Source: Petralouisia muris (GTDB taxonomy: Bacteria; Bacillota; Clostridia; Lachnospirales; Lachnospiraceae). Taken from it: DNA of 59,482 nt. The DNA is taken from the NCBI RefSeq assembly GCF_004793545.1, contig NZ_SRYA01000031.1, positions 1 to 59,482 on the forward strand, read 5' to 3'. The notes below the pieces were generated by a model that saw nothing but the letters and a program-made list of their open reading frames with translations, was not told the origin of the DNA and did no database searches. Position numbers and translations under genes: made by a program. Positions 7,809 through 16,643 of the stretch are shown piece after piece. Position 1 is the stretch's first letter; each line of letters opens with the position of its first letter.

Positions 7809-10800
7809 ATGGCAAGTTTACGGGACACCGTAAAGGACTATCAAGACGAGCTTAGGGACGGTATCGCATGGGTGGCGTTCTGGAAACAGGGACGTTCATG
7901 GAACGCGGAATATTTTCATCTTGATATGGACGACACCCTCTACCCGGAGGACAGGAGCCGGTTAGAGGAAATCAAAAGCACCGACCCCGCCGCCGTTATC
8001 TTAAACGGCTATTACTGCGGGCATTTAGGCGAGGACATGAGCCTTGACGAGCTGACCGCCGGAGTGCGCTACCACTATGAAAACAGCATGAACGACATTG
8101 ACGGTTTTATCGGGGCGCATGACGACAGGCTTCCCCCGGAGGTTATCGAGGAAGCGAGGGCAGCCGCCCATGAAGCGGGGCTTCCCTTTTCCGAAAAGCC
8201 CTACCGGGACGGGGAGGATTTTAACCCCTATGTATTTGACGGGAGCATGAGCATTGAGGATTTTGAGCTTATGCACCGCATGACTGAAAAAGAAAGGAGC
8301 GAACAAATGGCAGAACCGATTTTAAGCGGCTATCTTTCCAATCTTGGAAAGTACACCGAGGGCAGACCCGCGGGCGAATGGGTGACGTTCCCCACGACTG
8401 CTGAACATCTGAAAGAAGTCTTTGACCGTATCGGGATTGACTTCAAGCACTATGAGGAATGGCATTTCACAGAATTTCAATCCACTATCCCCGGCTTGAC
8501 GGAACATTTAAGCGAGTATTCCCACCCCGACGAGCTGAACTATTTAGGAAAGCTCTTGGAAATGCAGTTTGACGACGACCGGGAGAAATTCATTGCAGCC
8601 ATTGAATACGGCGACCATGCCGACAGTTTACAGGACATCATCAACCTTGCACAAAACCTTGACTGCTACTGGCTTTATCCGTCCGTCCACAACGAAGAAG
8701 AATACGGGCATTATCTGGTTGATGAACTGGAAGAACCGGAGCTGTCCGACGAAGTGAAACGGTATTTCATGTATGAGGAATACGGGCGGGACGCTTCCAT
8801 TAACGACGACGGTATGTTTACCGAAAAGGGCTATATCTACAACAACCGCAACACCTTTACAGAATGGTACGACGGGCGCGACGTTCCACAGGAATACCGG
8901 GTAACGCCGCAGCCCCCGCAGCGGTCACGCCCCGACCCGGAAAAGGTAGAAATGGACGCAGCCGCGCCGGGACAGAGAACCGCACAGACCGCAGAGCAGC
9001 CACAGGAGCCGCGCCCGGTTATCCCTATCGTGTTGACGAGCGAGAAGCCCGCCGAGAAATTAAAAGAGATTACCGACCGTCTGGAACAGGGTATTACGGA
9101 ACTCTTTGACAGCGAGCGTTACAAGGAATATCTGAAAGTCATGTCAAAATTCCATAATTACAGCTTCCGAAACACCGTCCTTATCGCCATGCAGAAGCCG
9201 GACGCTTCCCTTGTGGCGGGCTTTTCCGCTTGGAAGAACAACTTTGAGCGAAACGTGATGAAAGGGCAAAAGGGAATTAAAATCATTGCCCCGTCGCCCT
9301 ATAAAATCAAACAGGAAATGCAGAAAATCGACCCGCACACACAGAAGCCCATAATCGGCAAGGACGGAAAGCCCGTCACCGAGGAAAAGGAAGTCACCAT
9401 ACCCGCCTACAAGGTGGTATCAGTCTTTGACGTTTCCCAGACCGAGGGAAAGGAGCTGCCGGATATTGCCGTTGACGAGCTGACGGGCGACGTTGACCGC
9501 TACAAGGACTTTTTCGCAGCCCTTGAAAAGACTTCCCCCGTTCCTATTGCCTTTGAGAATATCGGGGGCGGCTCTCATGGCTACTACCACTTGGAGGACA
9601 AGCGCATTGCTATCAACGAGGGCATGAGCGAATTGCAGACCTTAAAGACCGCCATTCACGAAATCGCCCATGCGAAGCTGCACGACATTGACCTCAACGC
9701 GCCAAAGGACGAGCAGCCCCGCGTTGACCGCCGCACCCGCGAAGTCGAAGCGGAAAGCGTCGCCTATACCGTCTGCCAACATTACGGGCTTGACACGTCG
9801 GACTACTCTTTCGGCTACGTCGCCGGGTGGAGCAGCGGGCGGGAGCTGTCCGAGCTGAAAAGCTCCCTTGAAACGATACGCAGCGCAGCCGCCGAGATTA
9901 TCAATTCAATAGACGAAAATCTTGCGGAGCTGCAAAAGGCACAGGACAAGGAGCAGACCGCCGGACAGGAGCAGCCCACCAGAGAGGAAAAGGCAGCCCC
10001 GAAAGAACAGCCGCAGCCGGAAGCCCCGGCAAAGGCAGATACAGCCGGGAAAGAGAAGCCGGAAGCAGCCGCACCGGGAAAATCCGGCGCACAGGAAAAG
10101 GCGGGCGCAGCCCCGAAAGAAGCCTTTACCCCGGAAACGATTTACAGAGTGCGCCGAAACCCTTACAGCGACAGCCGGGAAAACAGCTACCTCTTGCAAG
10201 CCTATGTGACACAGGAGAACGGGCGGGCGAAAATGGGCGACGTGCTTTATACGGGAACGCCGGAGAAATGCCGCGAGCTTATGGGGCAGCTCAAAAGCGG
10301 CGAGCTGACCGAGGGCGACGTGAAGCAGCTCTACGCAAAGGCACAGGAAACGGCGCAGACCGCCGGACAGGACAAAGACACCTTTTCCATTTACCAGATA
10401 AAGGGCGGGGACGAAACAAGGGATTTCCGCTTTGAGCCTTACGACCGCCTGCAGGCGGCGGGGAATGTGGTTGACAGGGCGAACTATGAGCTTGTCTATT
10501 CCGCACCCCTTGCGCCGGAAACTTCCCTTGAAGATATTTATACCCGCTTCAATATCGACCACCCCAAAGATTTTAGGGGACACAGCCTTTCCGTTTCGGA
10601 CGTGGTAGTGCTTCATCAGGACGGACAGGACGCGGCGCATTTCGTTGACAGTGTAGGCTTCCGGCAAGTGCCGGAGTTTTTACAGGAGCAGAAACAGCTT
10701 ACCCCGGACGACTTGGAAACGGGCGAAACCGTCAAGACACCGAGGGGGACGTTCCATGTAACCGCCATGAGCCGGGAGCAGATAGAAGCCGCCGGATATG

Positions 10801-11174
10801 GCTTTCACCACCAGTCGGACGACGGAAAGTATCTGATTATGGGGAATGGGACGCGGGCGTTTGCCGTTGCCGCAGAACAGGCGCAGCGGGACAATCCCTT
10901 GAAAACCGCCGAGCAGACCATAGAGCAGAACGGAAACATGATTGACGGTATCATCAACAACACCCCCACCGTTGACGAACTGGAAGCAAAGGTAAAGGCG
11001 GGCGAGCAGATTTCCCTTGTTGACCTGGCTAACGCTGTCAAAGCCGACAAGGAGCGCGGCAAAGGGGCGAAGCCGGAAAAGAAACCCTCTATCCGGGCGC
11101 AGCTTAGAGCCGACAAGGAAAAGGCGCAGAAGAAAAACGCAAAGCAGAAGTCACAGGACTTGGAAAGGAGCTGA
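7809..11174 (+). CDS. ArdA / ArdC-peptidase / YodL / DUF4316 fusion protein
   Basis: A 1121-residue multidomain protein. In order: an N-terminal region (1-165) of unknown type; an ArdA-like antirestriction domain from about 167 (YLSNLGKYTEGRPAGEWVTFP, then KLLEMQFDDD); an ArdC-N-like single-strand DNA-binding region (about 400-560, YSFRNTVLIAMQ); a zinc peptidase-like motif HEIAHAKLH at about 617-625; a Pro/Ala/Lys linker; a YodL-like domain (about 855-960); and a DUF4316-like C-terminus ending in a basic tail. Start ATG 7809 with AAAGGAGG. An internal ATG at 8307 with its own AAAGGAG could also yield a separate ArdA-onward protein. Probably protects single-stranded ICE DNA after transfer. 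Confidence 0.85.
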   Translation: MASLRDTVKDYQDELRDGIAWVAFWKQGRSWNAEYFHLDMDDTLYPEDRSRLEEIKSTDPAAVILNGYYCGHLGEDMSLDELTAGVRYHYENSMNDIDGFIGAHDDRLPPEVIEEARAAAHEAGLPFSEKPYRDGEDFNPYVFDGSMSIEDFELMHRMTEKERSEQMAEPILSGYLSNLGKYTEGRPAGEWVTFPTTAEHLKEVFDRIGIDFKHYEEWHFTEFQSTIPGLTEHLSEYSHPDELNYLGKLLEMQFDDDREKFIAAIEYGDHADSLQDIINLAQNLDCYWLYPSVHNEEEYGHYLVDELEEPELSDEVKRYFMYEEYGRDASINDDGMFTEKGYIYNNRNTFTEWYDGRDVPQEYRVTPQPPQRSRPDPEKVEMDAAAPGQRTAQTAEQPQEPRPVIPIVLTSEKPAEKLKEITDRLEQGITELFDSERYKEYLKVMSKFHNYSFRNTVLIAMQKPDASLVAGFSAWKNNFERNVMKGQKGIKIIAPSPYKIKQEMQKIDPHTQKPIIGKDGKPVTEEKEVTIPAYKVVSVFDVSQTEGKELPDIAVDELTGDVDRYKDFFAALEKTSPVPIAFENIGGGSHGYYHLEDKRIAINEGMSELQTLKTAIHEIAHAKLHDIDLNAPKDEQPRVDRRTREVEAESVAYTVCQHYGLDTSDYSFGYVAGWSSGRELSELKSSLETIRSAAAEIINSIDENLAELQKAQDKEQTAGQEQPTREEKAAPKEQPQPEAPAKADTAGKEKPEAAAPGKSGAQEKAGAAPKEAFTPETIYRVRRNPYSDSRENSYLLQAYVTQENGRAKMGDVLYTGTPEKCRELMGQLKSGELTEGDVKQLYAKAQETAQTAGQDKDTFSIYQIKGGDETRDFRFEPYDRLQAAGNVVDRANYELVYSAPLAPETSLEDIYTRFNIDHPKDFRGHSLSVSDVVVLHQDGQDAAHFVDSVGFRQVPEFLQEQKQLTPDDLETGETVKTPRGTFHVTAMSREQIEAAGYGFHHQSDDGKYLIMGNGTRAFAVAAEQAQRDNPLKTAEQTIEQNGNMIDGIINNTPTVDELEAKVKAGEQISLVDLANAVKADKERGKGAKPEKKPSIRAQLRADKEKAQKKNAKQKSQDLERS

Positions 11175-11177
11175 CCC

Positions 11178-12131
11178 ATGCCGGAACAGAGTAAATTTGA
11201 AAACGTGGATTTGTTCGCTTCCCTTGAAGCGATTATGAAGCAGAACACAGGCTTTTACCAGAGCGACTTAGACATTGACAAAGAGATTATCGCAAAGGCG
11301 GCGGCAAGCCCCAACAGGGAGGACAAGACCCTTTTGTGGTTCTGCCGCCCGTCCGGGACGCACTGTTTCCGGGAGCGCGACGTTTTCCTCAAAGACACCG
11401 CGCCCCACAACACATGGCGTTTCTACATGGAGCAGACAAGCGACCGCGTCCTTGCCTATGCAATCGAGCTGACGGGAAAGGAGCGCGGGAAAATTAAGGG
11501 CAATCTGTACGAACTGGACTACGCTAAACATTATGAGCGCGTCAAGGAAAATGAGCTGCCCGCCGATACGGTGAAGCTGATTTATGAGCGAGGGGAAAGG
11601 GAGATACCCGCCGGACGGTTCTTCAACGGCAACCCAGACCCGCAGCTTGGGAAGTTTGAACGCTTTGAAGCCCTACCCGACGACCCGGACGCGCTGCAAT
11701 CACTCTTACAGGAAGAACGGCGCAGCCGGGAGCAGCTTCCACCGGGGGACTTCAAGGCGCATATCACAGCCTTGCGGGACGGGCTGATTGAAACGGAAGC
11801 GCGGCGCATTGTGCGGGAAATGAAGCGGCACTATGAGCCGAATAGCCCGAACAAGACCCATTTCATGGCAGAGCTTTCCCCGGCGTTCATGCGGCTTGCA
11901 GCCACAAAGGACACTGACCGCCTTTTCTCCATGCTGCCCTACAAGACACTTTCCTTTTCCAAAATCGAGGGCAGACATGGGACGTATGCGCTGATTGACA
12001 AGGGGGAGAACCGGGACAGGGAGATAAGGAAGCCCCGCCCCTCTATCCGGGCGCAGCTTAAAGCGGACAAGGCAAAGACCGCCCCGAAAAAGGCGGCGGC
12101 GAAAACAAAAAATCACGATATGGAGGTATGA
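11178..12131 (+). CDS. Conserved ICE protein with PSIRAQL tail
   Basis: 317 residues, four bases after the previous stop, clearly in the same operon. No catalytic motif is recognised. Parts such as LLWFCRPSGTHCFRERDVF and IYERGEREIPAGRFFN recur in Tn1549-like ICE proteins of this position. The C-terminus (RPSIRAQLKADKAKT then Lys/Ala-rich) repeats the tail of the preceding fusion protein (KPSIRAQLRADKEKA), which suggests a shared recognition tail. Function unknown. Confidence 0.75.
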   Translation: MPEQSKFENVDLFASLEAIMKQNTGFYQSDLDIDKEIIAKAAASPNREDKTLLWFCRPSGTHCFRERDVFLKDTAPHNTWRFYMEQTSDRVLAYAIELTGKERGKIKGNLYELDYAKHYERVKENELPADTVKLIYERGEREIPAGRFFNGNPDPQLGKFERFEALPDDPDALQSLLQEERRSREQLPPGDFKAHITALRDGLIETEARRIVREMKRHYEPNSPNKTHFMAELSPAFMRLAATKDTDRLFSMLPYKTLSFSKIEGRHGTYALIDKGENRDREIRKPRPSIRAQLKADKAKTAPKKAAAKTKNHDMEV

Positions 12132-12133
12132 GC

Positions 12134-12340
12134 ATGATTAGACTGACTGTTGAAGAAACAAACCTTTTGAGCATTTACAACGAGGGCGGCAAGCGGGCTT
12201 TGATTGAGAATGTCAACGCCGCGCTGCCCTACATGGACGCGGATATGCGGGAGCTTGCAAAGCGCACCCTTTCCAAAGTGGACGCTTTGACCGAAGCGGA
12301 ATTTGCGGAGCTTCCCATTTACGCCGCTGATGAAGTATGA
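12134..12340 (+). CDS. Small transposon-associated protein
   Basis: 68 residues from the ATG at 12134, chosen because TGGAGG lies 7 bases before it; the ATG at 12128 overlaps the upstream stop. The sequence is helical (VEETNLLSIYNEGGKRALIENV) and resembles short conserved proteins in the same slot of related ICEs. Its stop overlaps the next gene's start (ATGA). Function unknown. Confidence 0.65.
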   Translation: MIRLTVEETNLLSIYNEGGKRALIENVNAALPYMDADMRELAKRTLSKVDALTEAEFAELPIYAADEV

Positions 12341-12702
12341 ACGGGGTTAAGCGGCTGACGCCGCCCCAGAGCCGGAAAGTCAACGCCCTTGTGCGCCGGA
12401 CGTGCTGCAACTATGATAACGGGAACTGTATCTTACTGGACGACGGGGACGAGTGCGTATGTCCGCAGCTCATTTCCTATTCGCTTCTCTGCAAGTGGTT
12501 CCGGGTTGCGGTGCTTCCCGCCGACAGGCTGCTCTATGCGGAGCTTTACCAGACAGGGGATAAGAAGAAATGTACCGAGTGCGGCGCGTTCTTTGCGTCA
12601 ACCTCTAACAGTGTCAAATACTGCCCCGTCTGCCGGAAGCGTATCACCCGCAGACAAGCCGCCGAGCGCATGAGGAAAAGACGCGCCCCTGTTACGCAGT
12701 AG
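12337..12702 (+). CDS. Cysteine-rich VLP-type protein
   Basis: 121 residues with two Cys clusters: RRTCCNYDNGNC plus CVCPQL near the N-terminus, and a zinc-finger-like CTECGAFF/YCPVCRKR near the C-terminus, ending in a basic tail. This matches the cysteine-rich VLP domain family found in conjugative transposons. Binding of zinc and nucleic acid is inferred from the pattern. Start overlaps the preceding stop. Confidence 0.75.
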   Translation: MNGVKRLTPPQSRKVNALVRRTCCNYDNGNCILLDDGDECVCPQLISYSLLCKWFRVAVLPADRLLYAELYQTGDKKKCTECGAFFASTSNSVKYCPVCRKRITRRQAAERMRKRRAPVTQ

Positions 12703-12830
12703 GTGCGGAAAATCCCTTGATTTACAGGGCTTTCCGGGCGTGAAAATCGGACAGGCGATACTTTATACCTTTACCCCCGAAAATGGCGTTCTACTGCGTA
12801 ACATTCACGAAAGCAGCACCCATAAAAAGA

Positions 12831-12877
12831 CAGGGCGCGGAAGTCATATACTGGCTTCCGCGCCCTGTTCTTTTTTT
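12831..12877. terminator. Bidirectional terminator
   Basis: GGGCGCGGAAG and CTTCCGCGCCC form a perfect stem around an 11-base loop, with CTTTTTTT on the right. It separates the rightward transfer operon from the leftward relaxase operon. Confidence 0.85.
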
Positions 12878-12879
12878 GC

Positions 12880-13131
12880 CTATCTGACATTTCCCTTTTC
12901 CATTTCTTCAAGCGGGAACTGCGGGAGGGCTTCTATCAACTTCTTTGTGATAGACTGGCGCATATCTTCGTTGATTTCCTGTTTCGTGCTTCCGTCCGGC
13001 TGTCTGACCGCTACCGTCGATAGCCTGTCGATTTCGTCCTTGTAGCACTCCACGACTTTCTCCACCGCCCATTTTTCCCCGGCGACGGCGGCGCGTATGG
13101 TTTCATATTCCGGCATTTTCTGGTTTTCCAT
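12880..13131 (-). CDS. Helix-turn-helix protein of ICE type
   Basis: 83 residues. It resembles the short helix-turn-helix proteins (HTH_16 type) of conjugative transposons: AAVAGEKWAVEKVVECY followed by INEDMRQSITKKLIEALPQF. A similar protein is encoded at 19261-19521. It lies downstream of the relaxase on the same strand and GGAG precedes the ATG. A regulatory role in ICE transfer or excision is inferred. Confidence 0.7.
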   Translation of the reverse strand: MENQKMPEYETIRAAVAGEKWAVEKVVECYKDEIDRLSTVAVRQPDGSTKQEINEDMRQSITKKLIEALPQFPLEEMEKGNVR

Positions 13132-13196
13132 GCTTCAACGCTCCTGTCTGTATTTGATAGCCTTATCATAGCACAGCGGCGGGGATTTTGCTATCC

Positions 13197-14543
13197 TTAT
13201 CCGCGCTCTGTTCCCTTTTCACGTTCCGGCTGCCTGTCTGCCTGTAAAATGCTGTCAATGTTCTGCTTGATAATATCATATTCCCGGACTTTCTTTTTCA
13301 GCTTCCCATAGTCGGCGTAAAGGGCTTCTTTCTGCGTTTGGAGGGCTTCATACTCCGCTTGCAGCGCGGCGAGGTTCGGGAGCTTCGCAATGCCCGCCGC
13401 TTTCAGCGACCTTGCGGCGGCTTCATGGAGGATAATTGCCTGTTCCTGTCCGGCGCGGTATTTTTCCCTGTTTTTTGCCTTGCGGTATGCGTCATAGACG
13501 GGCTTTGTCTTTTGGTAGGTGGAAACATTCTTGATAAGCACCGCCATATCCGCAAGCCGCTTTTCGGCGTTCTTCAATGCGTCTGCCGCCTGTCTGCTTT
13601 CCGCTGCCATTTCCTCAATCCGGCTGACTAAATCTGCGTACTGCTCAATCTTATGTTCCGTCAAGAAATTCATTGTTTTAGCTGCCTGTTTCAGATTATG
13701 GATTTTCGCCCACTGTTCATAGCCCTTGCTCTGCGCCGCCTTGATACTGTTCTCAATGTCGATAAGCAGCGACACGCCGCGCTGTTCTCTGGGAGCTTTC
13801 ACCGCTTTTGTCCGTCTGCCCGCTATCCGTTCCCTTATGGCTTCCTCTGTATAGTCTGCGCCGAGGGTTTTAAGGCGGGTGAAGCGTTCCTGTCCGGGGG
13901 CGCGGCATGATACATATTTCCCCGGCTTTATCTCATAGCCCGCCGCCTGTAACCGCTGCAACAATTCCTCAAAACTGGAAACTTGGGGGATAAGCGCGTC
14001 AAGGGCGGTTTTTAGCTTGCCTTTCCAACTTGTACCCGTCTTTTCTGCCTGGTACTCTGCATAGCTTTTTCCCTTGCTGCCCTTGCCGGGAACAACGACG
14101 GACAAGCCATTTTCCCGGCACAGCTTGTCGCTCATGTTCCGTATGCCGTAATAGCTCCTTTTGTTGGAATTGTATTTGTGGTGGTCTACGAAATTTACGG
14201 CGCAGAAAATAATGTGATTGTGGACGTGTCCTTTGTCAATGTGCGTCGTGAGTACATATTCATGCTGCCCCTTTGTTACCGCGTCGGCAAGCTGCTTCCC
14301 GATTTCGTGGGCTTTCTCATAGTCCACTTCCCCCGGTGCAAAGGACTGTATCAAGTGAAAGGCTAAATTGTTGCCCTTATCCAGTGCTTGCGACAGGGTA
14401 TAGCCGAACTCAATATCTGCCGTTTCATAGGAGCAGCCGAAAGAGGATATGAGCATTTTCCCGTCCGTCTTGTCCGGGTTTTCGATATAGTCAAGGGCTT
14501 TGCTTAGGGTGCTTTTAACAGGCTTAATCTTTGTAACCGCCAT
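13197..14543 (-). CDS. Relaxase (MobA/VirD2 type)
   Basis: 448 residues. Relaxases nick oriT and lead the single strand into the recipient. The histidine triad is visible at THIDKGHVHNHIIF, and the N-terminus (VTKIKPVKSTLSKALDYIENP) is typical of Tn1549-type relaxases. The last third is coiled-coil and basic. The gene starts inside the end of the accessory gene (40-bp overlap), so the two are coupled. The relaxase and accessory protein of Tn1549 are known to act on an oriT directly upstream, which matches the layout here. Confidence 0.9.
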   Translation of the reverse strand: MAVTKIKPVKSTLSKALDYIENPDKTDGKMLISSFGCSYETADIEFGYTLSQALDKGNNLAFHLIQSFAPGEVDYEKAHEIGKQLADAVTKGQHEYVLTTHIDKGHVHNHIIFCAVNFVDHHKYNSNKRSYYGIRNMSDKLCRENGLSVVVPGKGSKGKSYAEYQAEKTGTSWKGKLKTALDALIPQVSSFEELLQRLQAAGYEIKPGKYVSCRAPGQERFTRLKTLGADYTEEAIRERIAGRRTKAVKAPREQRGVSLLIDIENSIKAAQSKGYEQWAKIHNLKQAAKTMNFLTEHKIEQYADLVSRIEEMAAESRQAADALKNAEKRLADMAVLIKNVSTYQKTKPVYDAYRKAKNREKYRAGQEQAIILHEAAARSLKAAGIAKLPNLAALQAEYEALQTQKEALYADYGKLKKKVREYDIIKQNIDSILQADRQPEREKGTERG

Positions 14544-14833
14544 ATCTCCGCAAGCACCCCCTTTATTTCCTCTATGTCCTCTTGGTATGCGTTCCCCGTC
14601 GCGTTTACGCGGCGTGCTATCTGGTTGACGTTGACACCGATTTTCTGTATCTCTACGGTCATTGCCTTTATATCGGCATGGTCTATCTGAATGATATACC
14701 CGTCAATGGCAATCTTCCGCAGATATGCCGCCATGTTCCGGGTGGGTACGAGCTTCATTTTTTCCAGTATTAAATCCCGTTCCGCTTCCGTCACTCTGAA
14801 TTTGATTTGCACCGTTCTTTTGCGTCCGTTCAT
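14504..14833 (-). CDS. MobC-like relaxosome accessory protein
   Basis: 109 residues from the ATG at 14833, preceded by GGAG with a 7-base gap; the longer frame upstream lacks a ribosome site. The start RTVQIKFRVTEAERDLILEKM looks like a ribbon-helix-helix DNA-binding fold, and IQKIGVNVNQIARRVNATGN is the typical MobC signature. It likely binds oriT and recruits the relaxase encoded next. Confidence 0.88.
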   Translation of the reverse strand: MNGRKRTVQIKFRVTEAERDLILEKMKLVPTRNMAAYLRKIAIDGYIIQIDHADIKAMTVEIQKIGVNVNQIARRVNATGNAYQEDIEEIKGVLAEIWRLQRLSLLKAP

Positions 14834-14854
14834 GTATTCGCTCCTTTCCGTTCC

Positions 14855-14953
14855 GAGGGTTTGGGACACGTCCCAACAAGCAATTTTCAACCGACGCGCC
14901 GCAGCGCGGGAGGGGGAAAATACGGAAGTGGGTACCCGCTTCCTATGCTTGCT
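14855..14953 (-). other. Candidate oriT (inverted copy of 7580-7678)
   Basis: Lies 22 bases upstream of the mobC-like start, where oriT of Tn1549-type ICEs sits. It contains the palindrome TTGGGA-N4-TCCCAA, a G+C-rich middle (CGCGCCGCAGCGCG), and 33 bases identical in inverted sense to the start of copy 1. The nick site cannot be placed by eye. Confidence 0.65.
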
Positions 14954-15090
14954 ACGAATGTTTTTATCCCTTATGCCTTACTACGGAGCTATGCCCGGTT
15001 TTGCCAAACTTCCGCAAAAGAAAAACGCTGCAATCCTCAAAAAAAGATTACAACGCTCTCTAAACCTTATTCAATTCTGACGGACACCTC

Positions 15091-15444
15091 TTATCTGCCC
15101 TCTGTTTCGACTTCCGCTATCTCCTTTGCCGTTGCGCTCACAATCCGTATGCCTGTATCGCTCATACCGTCAAGAAGCGCGTCAAGCTGCCGCCGCTGCG
15201 TGTTCTTCTCTGGCGGCGTTTCCAAAAGAAACTGGTCTACGGATATATTGTAGCGGAGCATAAGCTCAAAGAAAATCTGTAAACTTGGGTGCTGCCCCTT
15301 GTTCTCAATGTTCGCAAGGTAGCGCGGCGAGATAAACATTTCGTCGCTCACTTTCTTGCGGCTCTCCTTGCGCCCTGTCCGCGCCGCCTTTATCGCTGCC
15401 CCAAAAGCCTTGAAATCGTATTTCGGTACTGGTCTTTTTGCCAT
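15091..15444 (-). CDS. XRE-family regulator of the ICE
   Basis: 117 residues with an N-terminal helix-turn-helix of the XRE type: FGAAIKAARTGRKESRKKVSD then ISPRYLANIENKGQHPSLQIF. The C-terminal part holds an oligomerisation-like helix. It lies upstream of oriT and the mobilisation operon on the same strand, a usual place for a transfer regulator. It marks the last G+C-rich ICE gene before the tetR cargo. Confidence 0.85.
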   Translation of the reverse strand: MAKRPVPKYDFKAFGAAIKAARTGRKESRKKVSDEMFISPRYLANIENKGQHPSLQIFFELMLRYNISVDQFLLETPPEKNTQRRQLDALLDGMSDTGIRIVSATAKEIAEVETEGR

Positions 15445-15568
15445 AGTTATTCACCCTGTTACATTTTACTGTTCTCCTTTGCTTTTGAATATGTCTACGC
15501 AGTTCTATTAGTTAGCTAAAATAAATCATATTTTTCTGCCTTGCAATTAAATACCGGCTGAATGTATC

Positions 15569-15597
15569 TTGACAAGCAGACGCAAAAAGAATATAAT
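15569..15597 (+). promoter_or_regulatory. Strong sigma-A promoter of tetR
   Basis: TTGACA at 15569-15574 and TATAAT at 15592-15597 with a 17-base spacer, both perfect. A candidate TetR operator overlaps the -10. Confidence 0.8.
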
Positions 15598-15613
15598 ACA
15601 TACCAAACGAATG
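15596..15613 (+). promoter_or_regulatory. Candidate TetR operator 1
   Basis: ATACATACC-N5-AATG, overlapping the -10 of the tetR promoter. The same pattern recurs before the transporter genes (16355-16372) and, inverted, as CATTCGTAAGGTAT at 16328-16341. Autoregulation is inferred. Confidence 0.5.
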
Positions 15614-15633
15614 AAATGGAAGGTGGTAGATAC

Positions 15634-16281
15634 ATGGCGCGTAATAAATATCCAGAAATAACCGTTGAGAAGATATTAGAAGTGTCACAGCGGTTATTCA
15701 TGGAAAAGGGGTACGACAATACAACGATTCAAGATATTGTAAATGAACTTGGCGGACTGACGAAAGGAGCAATTTATCATCATTTCAAGTCAAAAGAGGA
15801 AATTATTGACGCATTAGGGGGGAAACTCTTTTTTGACAACAATCCATTTGTTACCGTACAAAATCAGAAAAACCTAAATGGTTTAGAAAAAATGCGTGAA
15901 GTCATTAAGTTAAACCACGCAGATAATGATAGGACTGAACTTGGAAAACAGAGTATTCCTCTTTTGAAAAATCCCCGCTTGTTGGCTGAACTGGCTGATA
16001 CAAACAGGAAATTGATTGCCCCTCTTTGGTTGCAGCTTATTCAAGAGGGAATAGAGGACGGCTCTATCCAAACCGAGTATGCAAAAGAACTATCTGAACT
16101 TTTGCCATTACTTACAAATTTTTGGTTAATTCCCTCTGTCTATCCTGCAACCCCGGAAGAACTGCTTTCAAAGTTTGCATTTATCAAATATTTGTTAGAT
16201 AGTATGAACTTGCCGATTATTGATGATGAAATTTTCGGTATGGCACAGAATTACTTTGAACACTTAAACGTAGCCAAGTAG
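15634..16281 (+). CDS. TetR-family transcriptional regulator
   Basis: 215 residues from the ATG at 15634, preceded by GGAAGGTGG; the upstream frame runs through the promoter. The N-terminal helix-turn-helix is typical: ILEVSQRLFMEKGYDNTTIQDIV, LTKGAIYHHFKSKEEI. The C-terminal ligand domain is unlike families I can name. It probably represses itself and the following small protein and ABC exporter, because the same operator-like sequence lies before both. A+T-rich cargo, distinct from the ICE backbone. Confidence 0.88.
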   Translation: MARNKYPEITVEKILEVSQRLFMEKGYDNTTIQDIVNELGGLTKGAIYHHFKSKEEIIDALGGKLFFDNNPFVTVQNQKNLNGLEKMREVIKLNHADNDRTELGKQSIPLLKNPRLLAELADTNRKLIAPLWLQLIQEGIEDGSIQTEYAKELSELLPLLTNFWLIPSVYPATPEELLSKFAFIKYLLDSMNLPIIDDEIFGMAQNYFEHLNVAK

Positions 16282-16283
16282 AT

Positions 16284-16314
16284 AAAATTGCCTTGCAAAA
16301 GGCAGTTTTATTTT
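16284..16314 (+). terminator. Terminator after tetR
   Basis: AAAATTGCCTT and AAGGCAGTTTT pair around GCAA, followed by ATTTT. It separates tetR from the transporter operon. Confidence 0.75.
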
Positions 16315-16327
16315 CAAACTATACATT

Positions 16328-16372
16328 CATTCGTAAGGTATTATTTTTAAGCATATACATACCGTCTTAATG
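16328..16372 (+). promoter_or_regulatory. Candidate TetR operators 2 and 3
   Basis: An inverted copy CATTCGTAAGGTAT (16328-16341) and a direct copy ATACATACC-N5-AATG (16355-16372), just before the 16390 gene. The second also reads as an imperfect palindrome with arms CATAC and GTATG. Confidence 0.5.
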
Positions 16373-16389
16373 TATGAAAGGAGAATACT

Positions 16390-16629
16390 ATGTCAAACTT
16401 AGACCAAAAAATCGAAAATGCTGCAAACAAAATTGAAGTTGTCGCAAATGAAGCATGGAAAAAGCGGTCATTCCGCATTGTATCCAAGTCTATATCTGCT
16501 ACGGCAGAAATCGGACTGATGATAGGGGCTGCACATTTATCCGAAAAAGGCTATAAATCAGCCGCCACCTGCCTGTTTGGTTTAGGGGCAGTAGGACTTG
16601 TCTGCGATTTACTTTTTAACAGAAAATAG
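16390..16629 (+). CDS. Small membrane protein next to the ABC exporter
   Basis: 79 residues. The N-terminal third is a charged helix (DQKIENAANKIEVVANEAW) and the rest has two hydrophobic segments (TAEIGLMIGAAHL, AATCLFGLGAVGLVCDLLF). AAAGGAG precedes the ATG. It is co-transcribed with the exporter 14 bases downstream. It may be an accessory or immunity component of the transporter; I cannot name the family. Confidence 0.7.
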   Translation: MSNLDQKIENAANKIEVVANEAWKKRSFRIVSKSISATAEIGLMIGAAHLSEKGYKSAATCLFGLGAVGLVCDLLFNRK

Positions 16630-16643
16630 GAGGACACCGCTAT

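Noticed and set aside
7574-7855. 93-codon plus-strand frame after topB
   Set aside because: It runs through the oriT-like repeat and the ribosome site of the next gene and has no protein character.
15562-15633. Upstream extension of the TetR frame
   Set aside because: It covers the perfect promoter; the ATG at 15634 has a ribosome site.
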